In this document: piece after piece, positions 42,283-49,080 of the stretch
Position numbering within the stretch: the stretch's first letter is position 1
Layout of the letters: the number at the start of each line of letters is the position of its first letter
Origin: SZUA-430 sp044375275
GTDB taxonomy: Bacteria > Pseudomonadota > Alphaproteobacteria > Micropepsales > Micropepsaceae
NCBI GenBank assembly: GCA_044375275.1
Contig: JBILMZ010000005.1
Coordinates: 1 to 49,080, forward strand
Length of the DNA stretch: 49,080 bases
Reading direction: 5' to 3'
Made by a program: the position numbers and the translations under genes
Notes under the pieces: model-generated
Database searches by the model: none
What the model was told of the DNA's origin: nothing
What the model saw: the letters and a program-made list of their open reading frames with translations, nothing else

Positions 42283-43269
42283 ATGCGGATCCCTGTTACT
42301 GCAGTCATCCTGTCAATGCTGGCCTGTGCGCCGGTGTCTGCCCAGGACAGCCCGACCGGTGTTGCGCGTGCGCGTGCTGCCAATGTCGAGGTGCCCGAGA
42401 ATGCCTCACAGCGCACGCTTGTTTCGAGTGGGCAGGAGCGATCCTACTGGATCGTGCGCCCGAAGAACGTGACAGGAAAGGCGCCTGTCGTGTTCGTGCT
42501 GCACGGCGGAGCTGTTGGAGATGGTCGGCAGACTTTCCGCTATGGCTTTCACGAGCTTGGCGGTCGTGACGGTGTCGTGACGGTCCATCCAAATGGCAAA
42601 GGCGAGGGTTGGGTCGACGGGCGTGATACGCCTTACCTGCGCGAGCGCTCGGCCGGCGCCAATGACGTTGCTTTCTTTCGTGACATGATCGATGCGCTGA
42701 TCGCAGAGGGTGTGGCCGATCCTGCACGCATATACGTGACCGGTGGGTCGAATGGCGGGATGATGACGATGCGTCTGGCCTGCGAACTGGGCGACAGGAT
42801 TGCTGCCGTGGCGCCCTTCGTGTCGATGCTGCCGGAAAAGCTCGTACCCGGCTGCAAGCCGGCGCGGCCGATCCCGATCCTGATGATTGCGGGTACCGCG
42901 GACCGGCTCATGCCCTTTGGCGGCGGAGCGGTGGCCGCCATGTCCGGCGATGACAGGGGGACTGTGCTCGGCGCTACGCTAACCATTGCGTTCTGGCAGG
43001 CGCGGAATGGGTGTTCAGGCCCGGTCGTCGCGCAAGACCTGCCGGATGTCGATCCGCAGGACGGGACGCGTGTTCGCCTCGAGACGGGCCAGAGCTGTGC
43101 TGCCCCGGTCGTCTTCTACACCGTCGAGGGCGGTGGCCACCGCCTTCCGGGAGAGGGCCCCCGCGTCTATGCGGATGAACGGCTGGCCCGGCTGTCCGGG
43201 GTTTCAAGTCGGGACCTCGATGGAAAATCCGTGATCTGGTCTTTCCTGATGCAGCAGAAGCTTCGCTGA
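42283..43269 (+). CDS. exported esterase of the PHB-depolymerase/feruloyl-esterase-like group (first of tandem pair)
   Basis: ATG 42283 follows CGGAGG by six bases and gives 328 residues with a signal peptide (MRIPVTAVILSMLACAPVSA). The hydrolase fold shows VVFVLHGGAVGDG, the nucleophile elbow TGGSNGGMM with Ser156, an acid position in IAGTADRLMPFGG and the catalytic His in VEGGGHRLPG. An N-terminal beta region (SYWIVRPKNV) is typical of the LpqC/PHB-depolymerase family. Several cysteines suggest disulfides. The next gene encodes a paralogue and starts 60 bases after the stop. Substrates are likely esters of polymers or plant phenolics; this is known of the family only. Confidence 0.87.
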   Translation: MRIPVTAVILSMLACAPVSAQDSPTGVARARAANVEVPENASQRTLVSSGQERSYWIVRPKNVTGKAPVVFVLHGGAVGDGRQTFRYGFHELGGRDGVVTVHPNGKGEGWVDGRDTPYLRERSAGANDVAFFRDMIDALIAEGVADPARIYVTGGSNGGMMTMRLACELGDRIAAVAPFVSMLPEKLVPGCKPARPIPILMIAGTADRLMPFGGGAVAAMSGDDRGTVLGATLTIAFWQARNGCSGPVVAQDLPDVDPQDGTRVRLETGQSCAAPVVFYTVEGGGHRLPGEGPRVYADERLARLSGVSSRDLDGKSVIWSFLMQQKLR

Positions 43270-43329
43270 ATCCGGAGCCACCGAACGTGTCTTAAACTGC
43301 GTGCTTTCACCCCAATGGAGTCGGGTCTC

Positions 43330-44229
43330 ATGCGTACCCTTGTTTCTGCCTTCTTCCTGTTTGTAGCTGCCATCATCCCGGCGTCCGCGCAGCAGGTTGC
43401 TTCCGAGGATCTCAAGTTCGCCGTTGGCGCCGTCGAGCGCCGGGCGATCCTGGTCAATGCCGCACCTGCCGGCCAGATGCGTCCCGTGGTGCTTGTGATC
43501 CATGGTGGCAGGGGAAGTGCCGAGCAGCAGCGGGAGCGGACAGGCTTTGATGCCGTTGCGCTGAGGGAGGGCTTTACGGTTGTGTATCCCCAGGGTACCG
43601 CGCTCAGCATGGGTGGTCATGCGTGGAATACGGGTTACCTGCTGCGCAAACAGGTGGGCGAGGCAGATGACATCGCCTATTTCGATGCGCTGATCGATCT
43701 GCTCATCAGGCAGCACCGGGTTGATCCGAAGCGGGTGTACATGACGGGCGGTTCCAACGGGGCCATGATGATGTATGTCTATGCGGTGAAGCGGGCCGAA
43801 AAGCTTGCCGCCATTGCGCCCGTCGTGGGGGCCATGTTCACCTTCGATGAGAAGCCTTCAGTCCCGCTGCCCATCCTCATGATCAATGGCGCAAAGGACA
43901 ATGAGGTTCCGCTTGAAGGCGGCATGAGCCGCAACCGGATGGTCAGCGGTGCCCAGGGTGCGCCATTCAAGTCGCTGTCCGATACGATCGACTTCTGGGT
44001 CAAGGCCAATCGCTCTGAACCGAAAGCGACCGTCGTGGTCACGGGTGGTTACACGACGACGACGCATGCGGCGACGCCTGGGGGCGCGCCGACGGTATCG
44101 ATCGTGGACAGCGCCGGTGGGCATGGCTGGCCCGGCACGCAATCCAATCGTGCCGAGAACACGCCCATCCAGTCGTTCAAAGGGTCCGAGAAGGTCTGGG
44201 CATTTCTCAAGGACCACCGCAGGCCCTGA
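43330..44229 (+). CDS. exported esterase, paralogue of the preceding gene
   Basis: ATG 43330 (preceded by GGAG) begins a signal peptide MRTLVSAFFLFVAAIIPASA; an ATG five codons upstream is less likely. The 299-residue protein has VVLVIHGGRG, the nucleophile elbow TGGSNGAMM with Ser142, an acid position in INGAKDNEVPLEGG and His in DSAGGHGWPG. It is alignable with the first esterase throughout, so the pair arose by duplication, but they have diverged strongly. They probably hydrolyse related but different esters outside the inner membrane. The decayed aldose dehydrogenase fragment follows directly. Confidence 0.87.
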   Translation: MRTLVSAFFLFVAAIIPASAQQVASEDLKFAVGAVERRAILVNAAPAGQMRPVVLVIHGGRGSAEQQRERTGFDAVALREGFTVVYPQGTALSMGGHAWNTGYLLRKQVGEADDIAYFDALIDLLIRQHRVDPKRVYMTGGSNGAMMMYVYAVKRAEKLAAIAPVVGAMFTFDEKPSVPLPILMINGAKDNEVPLEGGMSRNRMVSGAQGAPFKSLSDTIDFWVKANRSEPKATVVVTGGYTTTTHAATPGGAPTVSIVDSAGGHGWPGTQSNRAENTPIQSFKGSEKVWAFLKDHRRP

Positions 44230-44366
44230 GGATCCGTGGGGGAAGCGGAGCAGGTAAAAGACGGTGATGCCGGCAGCCGCGACCGCGGCCTTCCGGGGCG
44301 GGGACAGGTTGTTCCTCGCCGTACGAAGGCGCAGGGCTTGCTGCCGGAGGCTCGCGAGGATTGGCT

Positions 44367-44631
44367 GGCTGTGACCTACGCCCGCGAATACGCGGACGGC
44401 GCGCTGATCTCCGACAAAACCCGAGCGGCGGACATGCGCGATCCCGTGCTCGTGTGGCTTGACACGCAGGACATCCGCGTCGTTCGCCCGCAGGAAGGGC
44501 AGCGCGCGCGGGAGACGCGTATTCCCGTCGGCGAGCGCGTGCGTGACGTAAAGCAGGGGCCGGATGGGTTCGTCTATGTGCTGACCGATGGCGAGCGCGG
44601 TCGCGTCCTGCGGCTGGAGTCGGCGGCCTAG
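44367..44631 (+). pseudogene. decayed 3' fragment of PQQ aldose dehydrogenase gene
   Basis: This 265-base segment is about nine-tenths identical to bases 28184-28532 of the intact aldose dehydrogenase gene, in the same frame, down to the TAG stop. It lacks the N-terminal three quarters and has an in-frame 84-base deletion inside, so WLDT joins directly to QDIRV. An open frame runs from GTG 44236 through unrelated sequence into it (131 codons), but no ribosome site or signal peptide is seen. It is best read as a relic of a duplication or recombination event. The low divergence suggests this was fairly recent. Confidence 0.85.
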
Positions 44632-44913
44632 TCGCGAAAGGCGGCGGGACAGGCAGCGTCCGCAAAGGGCCTTGTTTGGGTCTTCACCGATGCGGTGTTG
44701 ACGTGTGTCAACGCCTCTTCACCCGTGATGCGGGCTCCTTCGGTGAGCTGACTTTCGCGAGATGACGCGGCAACGCCCGACAACTAACGGTTGCAATCAA
44801 CTGTGGTTTGAAGGCGTTTTGCATGTAATCTGGAGGATCGCTGTCTTGGAGAATTTAAACGAATCTCTTAAGCTCCTTTTGACGTCGTACTGATCCGCAC
44901 AAGGGGGGTCCCA
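44632..44913. other. 282-base non-coding stretch with a short palindrome
   Basis: No supported gene is present. A 16-base element GTTGAC-GTGT-GTCAAC lies at 44697-44712 and could be an operator. An A+T-richer stretch (44855-44885) precedes the next gene and may hold its promoter; GGGGGG at 44903-44908 is its ribosome site. Confidence 0.4.
44697..44712. promoter_or_regulatory. palindrome GTTGAC(N4)GTCAAC
   Basis: Perfect six-base arms around GTGT, about 200 bases upstream of the next plus-strand gene. It is a possible binding site for an unknown regulator; its distance from the gene makes the link weak. Confidence 0.3.
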
Positions 44914-46296
44914 ATGCATGATGCACTCGTAGAGGCTTTGCGCTCGATTCCGAAGCCGATCTTTGCGGCGACAACAGGTGCTGGCGGCTCTTCGGAGCAT
45001 GTCATCGTTCATGTTGCGGCGACTGACGACAACGAATCGATTCGGACCCTTGTGCACGAGCGGCTCGCTGGAGCCGGCCTTGCGAAGGCTGATCTTCGTT
45101 TCTATTCGGCGACGGAACTTTCAACCGGAAATTCGCTTGAGAAGTTGCTTGGACGCTTCGGCAACGGGGGCGTTTTATATGACCCCACGGGATGCATTTC
45201 CAATGGCAGAAACCTGCTTGCGCTGTGCCAGGCGGCCCGCAAGCAGCTCGGGGCCAAGATCGCCGGGTTCTATTTCTCGCCACGTATGCGCACGCTTTAT
45301 GTAAAGCTGGCGCCGACGAAGGTGCTGACCGATGGCAAGGTGAGGGCAACCGAGCTGGCCGAGATCGAGTCGCTCGTTGGCATGCAGGCCGTGCACGTTT
45401 TCGGCACGCGCGCTGCGGATTGCCCAGCAATTCGTATTGGTTTTGGTCTGCCATCGGGAGCGCTAGTTCCGATCGATGACGCGTCGGTTCCGTCGCGGCG
45501 GTGGGCGGGCGGTTCCATCGCGCGGCTGCGCCGGATGTGGAAACCTTTGACGATCGCAACGCTGTTTGGTCTCGGGGTGTCGACTGCGACGGCTGGTGGG
45601 CCTGCCGTGTCCGAACCGAACCTGAAGGTGGCTGCGCAAGGCGGCGTGGTTTCCGACGAGAGTGCATGGGCCGGGGTCGCTGGCTTCACGGCTCCGATCG
45701 GCGAGCAATTTGGACTGCAGCTTGAAGGCGGTGCGGCCGGCGTGGACGGCGACAAGACAGTGGGGGCGGCCGCCCACCTGTTCAAGCGTGATCCCGAATC
45801 CTATCTGGTCGGAGTCTTTGTTGCACATGCTGCCGAGGACGACTTCAACCTTGAGGCGACGCGCGTTGGTGCGGAAGCCGAGATCTATCTCAACCAGCTG
45901 ACCATCCTCGCGAAGGCCGGATATCAGTTCTCGGACAGTTTGCAGGAAACGGCGTTCGCCATGATCGATCTTCGTTGGTATGCCAGCGACAATTTCGCGA
46001 TCAATGCGGGTGGCGATTTTCTGGAGGACAGCTCCGTTGGCCGCCTAGAGGTCGAGTACATGCCTGGCTTTGCCTCGCTTCCGGGACTTGCGTTCAACGT
46101 CAGGGGCGCCATCGGCGATCAGGACTACGACAGCTTACTCGGAGGCATCACCTATTACTTTGGGTCGGATGCAAGCCTCGTGGATCGTCACCGCAAGCAG
46201 GATCCGGATTCGGCACTGTTCTCGTTGTTCAGGACCGTTGAGCAAGAACGCGCAGAGCTCGAGGCGGTATATGGCGCGCCTCTGCCCCCGGGATAA
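44914..46296 (+). CDS. two-part protein: soluble N-terminal domain, internal signal peptide, predicted beta-barrel
   Basis: The 460-residue frame is continuous. Residues 1-205 look like a cytoplasmic alpha/beta domain (VIVHVAATDDN, GVLYDPTG, LGAKIAGFYFS, LYVKLAP). Then comes RRMWKPLTIATLFGLG followed by VSTATAGGPA, which has the basic start, hydrophobic core and Ala-x-Ala end of a signal peptide but lies at residues 206-228. The remaining 230 residues alternate like outer-membrane beta strands (QFGLQLEGGA, SYLVGVFVAH, TILAKAGYQF, ITYYFG). An in-frame ATG at 45535 could produce the exported half alone, though no ribosome site is evident. I recognise no family. The gene ends one base before the convergent polysaccharide gene. 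Confidence 0.7.
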   Translation: MHDALVEALRSIPKPIFAATTGAGGSSEHVIVHVAATDDNESIRTLVHERLAGAGLAKADLRFYSATELSTGNSLEKLLGRFGNGGVLYDPTGCISNGRNLLALCQAARKQLGAKIAGFYFSPRMRTLYVKLAPTKVLTDGKVRATELAEIESLVGMQAVHVFGTRAADCPAIRIGFGLPSGALVPIDDASVPSRRWAGGSIARLRRMWKPLTIATLFGLGVSTATAGGPAVSEPNLKVAAQGGVVSDESAWAGVAGFTAPIGEQFGLQLEGGAAGVDGDKTVGAAAHLFKRDPESYLVGVFVAHAAEDDFNLEATRVGAEAEIYLNQLTILAKAGYQFSDSLQETAFAMIDLRWYASDNFAINAGGDFLEDSSVGRLEVEYMPGFASLPGLAFNVRGAIGDQDYDSLLGGITYYFGSDASLVDRHRKQDPDSALFSLFRTVEQERAELEAVYGAPLPPG

Positions 46297-46297
46297 C

Positions 46298-47629
46298 CTA
46301 GAAGAATACTTTTGACGTCCCGTAACGTTGTGCGGCCTCGCGAACATACGCGAGGCTGTAGCCGCTTGCCTCAATGAGAGCAGGTGCGCGCGCAATGAGT
46401 GGTGTTTCCATAGGATTCTTGAATAGCAGTTCGCGCTTCACGAACGGGCATCCTCTCTCAATGAGAGTGTCCCAGAAAAAGTGCGATGGATTGAGTGGCT
46501 CGCCGCGCCTGAGACGCCTGACCCATGCGAGCAAGTGTTGAACGCTTGCGTCTGAATCAGAGCCATATTCCGGGAGCAACCTTGCTGCGCCTAGATATTC
46601 TGCAGCGCGATCCAGCCATCTGCGAGCCAGACGCTCATAGGGAAAAAGGGCCTCGCAGGACAGGCCGGCAGAGAGCAGCGATTGGGTCAATGAAATCTCG
46701 CCGTCCCGAATGACGTCTTCCTTGTCGTTGCTGAACGGATAGGTATCGGCGAAGTCGAACAAAAAGCCGCTTTCGATGGCCTTCCTGCGGAACAGCAGGA
46801 AGAAACTCTGCAAATGATAGGCCCGCTCGTAGCTGTCACAAATGCCAATGACGTCGGACTGCGCGCTGCCGATCATGTCGCTCAGCGCACGAGCGGGGCA
46901 AAGTGGCCCGAAGATGCTGTCGTTGATGAACAATAGTTCTTCGACCTGAGGCAAATGCGGCTTGGCGGCCGCCAAAGCGGCGAACCAGGTGCCAAAATCA
47001 TAACCAAGATTATCCTTGATCAGATACGCGTCGGCTTTTGAGTCTAGCGGGGGGACAACGGTCATCGACGGATCTTCGGCCCGACCGAGACCCAACACCA
47101 CGGCGAACCCCATTTCGGCGAGCATGGCGATGAGCTGGTGATGAAAGCCCAGCAAGCGATTGCCCGGTGCATAGACGGCAAGGATCGCGAGTTTGCGCTT
47201 GGCGGCAACGGCGGATGCAAAGGCGGGGGTGTCGAGCGTGTGGGATTGCACGACGCTGTACAGGAACATTCGATCACGGGTTGGCTTTTCCGCCAGGGCT
47301 TCAAACCGGAACAGTCCAATTCCGCCGAGGACGGCTTTGGAGACGCGCTCGGTCACGGTGACATGATGTGTCTTGCCGTCGCGATAGCGATCCGGAACCG
47401 AGAAACGAAAGGCGGCAAAGCCATCCCTGATCCCCAGTTTTCGCAGATCGGGCCGGAAGACGTTCGCCTTGACGGAACCAGCGGGGAATCCATCGACGGC
47501 GACATCGAGAATGGCTGGCATAAGGGGTATACCCGGAACCTGGGCCCACCCGGAGACAAAGCCCTCCCGGCACTCCTCGACCAGGCCGACTTCTCTATTG
47601 GTCGCCGGCGGGTTTTGTGGCGTTGACAT
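46298..47629 (-). CDS. rhamnan-synthesis RgpF-family glycosyltransferase
   Basis: The 443-residue protein has an N-terminal beta domain (about 15-105: FVSGWAQVPG, LDVAVDGFPAGSV, GFAAFRFSVP) of a kind often fused to bacterial glycosyltransferases. The RgpF-like part follows: LAILAVYAPGNRL, LIKDNLGYDFGTWFAAL, VEELLFINDSIFGPL, SFFLLFRRKAI and DGEISLTQSLLSAG. RgpF-type proteins act in assembly of rhamnose-containing surface polysaccharides. It has no signal peptide and is presumably cytoplasmic or peripheral. It is divergent from the GT2 gene by 72 bases, placing both in a surface glycan locus that continues past the window. Confidence 0.88.
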   Translation of the reverse strand: MSTPQNPPATNREVGLVEECREGFVSGWAQVPGIPLMPAILDVAVDGFPAGSVKANVFRPDLRKLGIRDGFAAFRFSVPDRYRDGKTHHVTVTERVSKAVLGGIGLFRFEALAEKPTRDRMFLYSVVQSHTLDTPAFASAVAAKRKLAILAVYAPGNRLLGFHHQLIAMLAEMGFAVVLGLGRAEDPSMTVVPPLDSKADAYLIKDNLGYDFGTWFAALAAAKPHLPQVEELLFINDSIFGPLCPARALSDMIGSAQSDVIGICDSYERAYHLQSFFLLFRRKAIESGFLFDFADTYPFSNDKEDVIRDGEISLTQSLLSAGLSCEALFPYERLARRWLDRAAEYLGAARLLPEYGSDSDASVQHLLAWVRRLRRGEPLNPSHFFWDTLIERGCPFVKRELLFKNPMETPLIARAPALIEASGYSLAYVREAAQRYGTSKVFF

Positions 47630-47701
47630 GAGTTCTTCCCCTGGATCTCCTGGCGCGCCTACGCGAGTGCATTGAATGTACCGCGCGGCATTGCTTTATT
47701 G

Positions 47702-48571
47702 ATGCTCATGACGTCGTCCGACAATCAGCTCACCACCGTGGTCATTTCCTATCGCGCGCCGCGGTCTCTCGTCGAGTCTGTCGCATCGCTTTTGGACCAA
47801 AAACCACAATGCGAGATTATTGTGGTGAACTCCGGCGGTGGGGGGGCGGGAGCGTTGCTCAGCCATGCCGGTTTGGGGGGCGTGAAGGTCGTCGAGCGTG
47901 CGGAGCGGCTCCTGCCGGGCGCCGCCCGGAACCTTGGTATCGACAACGCGCGTCATCGCTACATTGCCTTTCTCGCCGACGATTGCCGCGCGCAGCCCGG
48001 CTGGGTGGCGGGGCGATTGGTTGCTCACGAGCGCGGCGCCGCGTGCGTCGGCAGTGCGGTCATGTGCAACAAGCCCATGCATCCGGTAGCACTGGCGTCG
48101 CATCTGAGTCTCTTCGTGCGCCGGATGCCAGGTATTCCGGTCAAGGACGCACTCGTTTACGGAGCGTCGTATGATCGGCGCCTCTTTGAGGCGCATGGGC
48201 GTTTTCGTGAAGACCTGCGTGCCGGCGAAGACACGGAGTTTAACGCACGGCTGCCCGTGCAAGACAAGCCGCAGTGGTTGCCGGAGGTGCGTACCGTGCA
48301 CCGCAGTCCGACGACGCTCAAAGGCTTCTTCGCCGACCAGTTCCGGCGCGGCGGCCGTGCCGCCCGCGTCTGGAAGGCGATGAATGCAGCTTCCGCGAGC
48401 AGTATCGCGCGTTCGGCATTGACGCGACTTCGCTACATTTTCAGGCTCTCCGGTGCAGGGACGGAACCGGGTTATCGTTGGGTTCTTGCCCTGGCGCTGC
48501 CGCTCGCGGTTTGCGGTGTTGCCGTGTACGCGATGGGCGCATTGCTTCGCTCTCAGAACAAGGCTGACTGA
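47702..48571 (+). CDS. family 2 glycosyltransferase with C-terminal membrane segment
   Basis: ATG 47702 gives 289 residues; ATG 47708 and TTG 47672 are alternatives, and none has a good ribosome site. The GT-A fold of family 2 is clear: TTVVISYRAPRSLVESVASL, EIIVVNSGG, PGAARNLGIDNARHRYIAFLADDC with the metal-binding DD, and later YDRRLFEAHGRFREDLRAGEDTEF with the acceptor-side ED motif. A hydrophobic helix (WVLALALPLAVCGVAVYAM) anchors the C-terminus. It transfers a sugar from a nucleotide donor to a lipid- or polymer-linked acceptor. Its 3' end overlaps the convergent next gene by 19 bases. Confidence 0.9.
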   Translation: MLMTSSDNQLTTVVISYRAPRSLVESVASLLDQKPQCEIIVVNSGGGGAGALLSHAGLGGVKVVERAERLLPGAARNLGIDNARHRYIAFLADDCRAQPGWVAGRLVAHERGAACVGSAVMCNKPMHPVALASHLSLFVRRMPGIPVKDALVYGASYDRRLFEAHGRFREDLRAGEDTEFNARLPVQDKPQWLPEVRTVHRSPTTLKGFFADQFRRGGRAARVWKAMNAASASSIARSALTRLRYIFRLSGAGTEPGYRWVLALALPLAVCGVAVYAMGALLRSQNKAD

Positions 48572-49080
48572 TCAGCGGCGTCAGCGGCCGCAGCGACCGA
48601 TCGCCAGTGCGTGAGGTGATGCCCGGCATAGGCGTGGGCCACTCGCTCGACATCGGTAGCCCAAGCAGAGCGCGCGGTACGATCCAAGAGCGGGTCGTGT
48701 GTGCGGTTCACATGTCGGTACAAGCGTTCTATCTCGTCGAGGCGCGGTTCCAGATCGATCTCGCCGCGAATCTGCGAAGCAAAGGCCCAGGTCCGTTCAA
48801 GGTCTACTGCCGCAAACTCCTTGAGTGCATTGTCCTCGTTGAGGACAGCCGTCATTGCGTTCAATCCAATGTTGTTCCGACGCAATCGGGCCCATGTGTC
48901 CTCGGTCACCAAGCCGCCCAGGCGGTTGCCGTCGCAAGCGATGACGGCGCGCCCCATGGCGAGTGCCTCGAGCGCGCAGCGTCCCGACGTGACGACAAGG
49001 TCGAACTGCCGCAGCGTGTCGGGCATGTTCAGGATTTCATGGCCGGCACCTGGCCCGGCGAAGTGAGCCGACCAACCTGT
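48553..49080 (-). CDS. glycosyltransferase (GT-B type) C-terminal part, truncated by window edge
   Basis: The frame is open to the last base, so the N-terminal part lies outside; 175 residues are visible. The segment FDLVVTSGRCALEALAMGRAVIACD, continuing to NRLGGLV, matches the donor-binding C-terminal half of GT-B glycosyltransferases, in which the nucleotide-sugar is gripped by the Glu of the EALAMG-type motif. A helical tail with RTWAFASQIRGE and HVNRTHDPL follows. It belongs with the two preceding genes to a surface-polysaccharide locus. Without the N-terminal half the family number cannot be given. Confidence 0.7.
   Translation of the reverse strand, partial: TGWSAHFAGPGAGHEILNMPDTLRQFDLVVTSGRCALEALAMGRAVIACDGNRLGGLVTEDTWARLRRNNIGLNAMTAVLNEDNALKEFAAVDLERTWAFASQIRGEIDLEPRLDEIERLYRHVNRTHDPLLDRTARSAWATDVERVAHAYAGHHLTHWRSVAAAADAADQSALF

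Noticed and set aside
44236..44631. A 131-codon gene starting at GTG 44236
   Set aside because: Its last two thirds are a deleted copy of the aldose dehydrogenase 3' end; the first third resembles nothing and no ribosome site is present, so it is listed as a pseudogene.

Overview
The window is G+C-rich (roughly 60% by eye) and densely coded. It reads as a chromosomal stretch of an alphaproteobacterium. This rests on a fused 4TM/12TM TRAP transporter with a TAXI-type binding protein, a TonB-dependent receptor with an EEIVVTA TonB box, a BLUF photosensor, cyclase-TolB-TPR proteins and the absence of phage or IS genes. Genus cannot be fixed from sequence reading alone. No tRNA, rRNA, CRISPR array, integrase or complete insertion sequence was seen.

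Layout. 1-3819: 3' end of ada, a small lipoprotein, an exported PDZ protein, a nitronate monooxygenase-like FMN enzyme and an FMN alpha-hydroxyacid dehydrogenase. 3816-6254: a Lon-family protease (minus). 6464-13403: a five-gene plus-strand operon with a GltD-like FAD/Fe-S protein carrying its own ferredoxin module, 2-oxoacid:ferredoxin oxidoreductase alpha and beta subunits, an SDR and an M20 peptidase. 13400-16084 (minus): arfB and a large exported Cys-rich CXXCH protein. 16167-20052: TRAP-TAXI transporter plus a membrane-anchored unknown. 20269-23044: an Ala/Pro/Asp repeat protein and an adenylate cyclase-TolB-TPR protein. 23194-28532: a renalase-like flavoprotein (minus), folE with a BLUF protein directly behind it, a secreted protein of six cyanovirin-type repeats plus a beta-gamma-crystallin unit, and a PQQ-type aldose dehydrogenase.

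28664-42126 looks like a catabolic accessory region: an alpha/beta hydrolase lacking its nucleophile, two sulfatases, two acyl-CoA dehydrogenases, a GntR regulator, a DUF1254/DUF1214 protein, a hotdog (MaoC-like) protein, a TetR regulator and a TonB-dependent receptor. A 14-base motif recurs before the second sulfatase, between the second acyl-CoA dehydrogenase and gntR, and before the DUF1254 gene. This suggests one regulon: outer-membrane uptake, desulfation, then beta-oxidation-like steps. 42283-44631: two tandem exported esterases and a decayed partial copy of the aldose dehydrogenase gene. 44914-49080: an unusual two-part protein with an internal signal peptide and a predicted beta-barrel half, then three glycosyltransferase-type genes of a surface-polysaccharide locus, the last one cut by the window edge.

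A structural theme is the tight packing of convergent genes. Of nine convergent junctions, four share a single CTAG that supplies both TAG stops, two overlap by 19 and 44 bases, and one is separated by one base.
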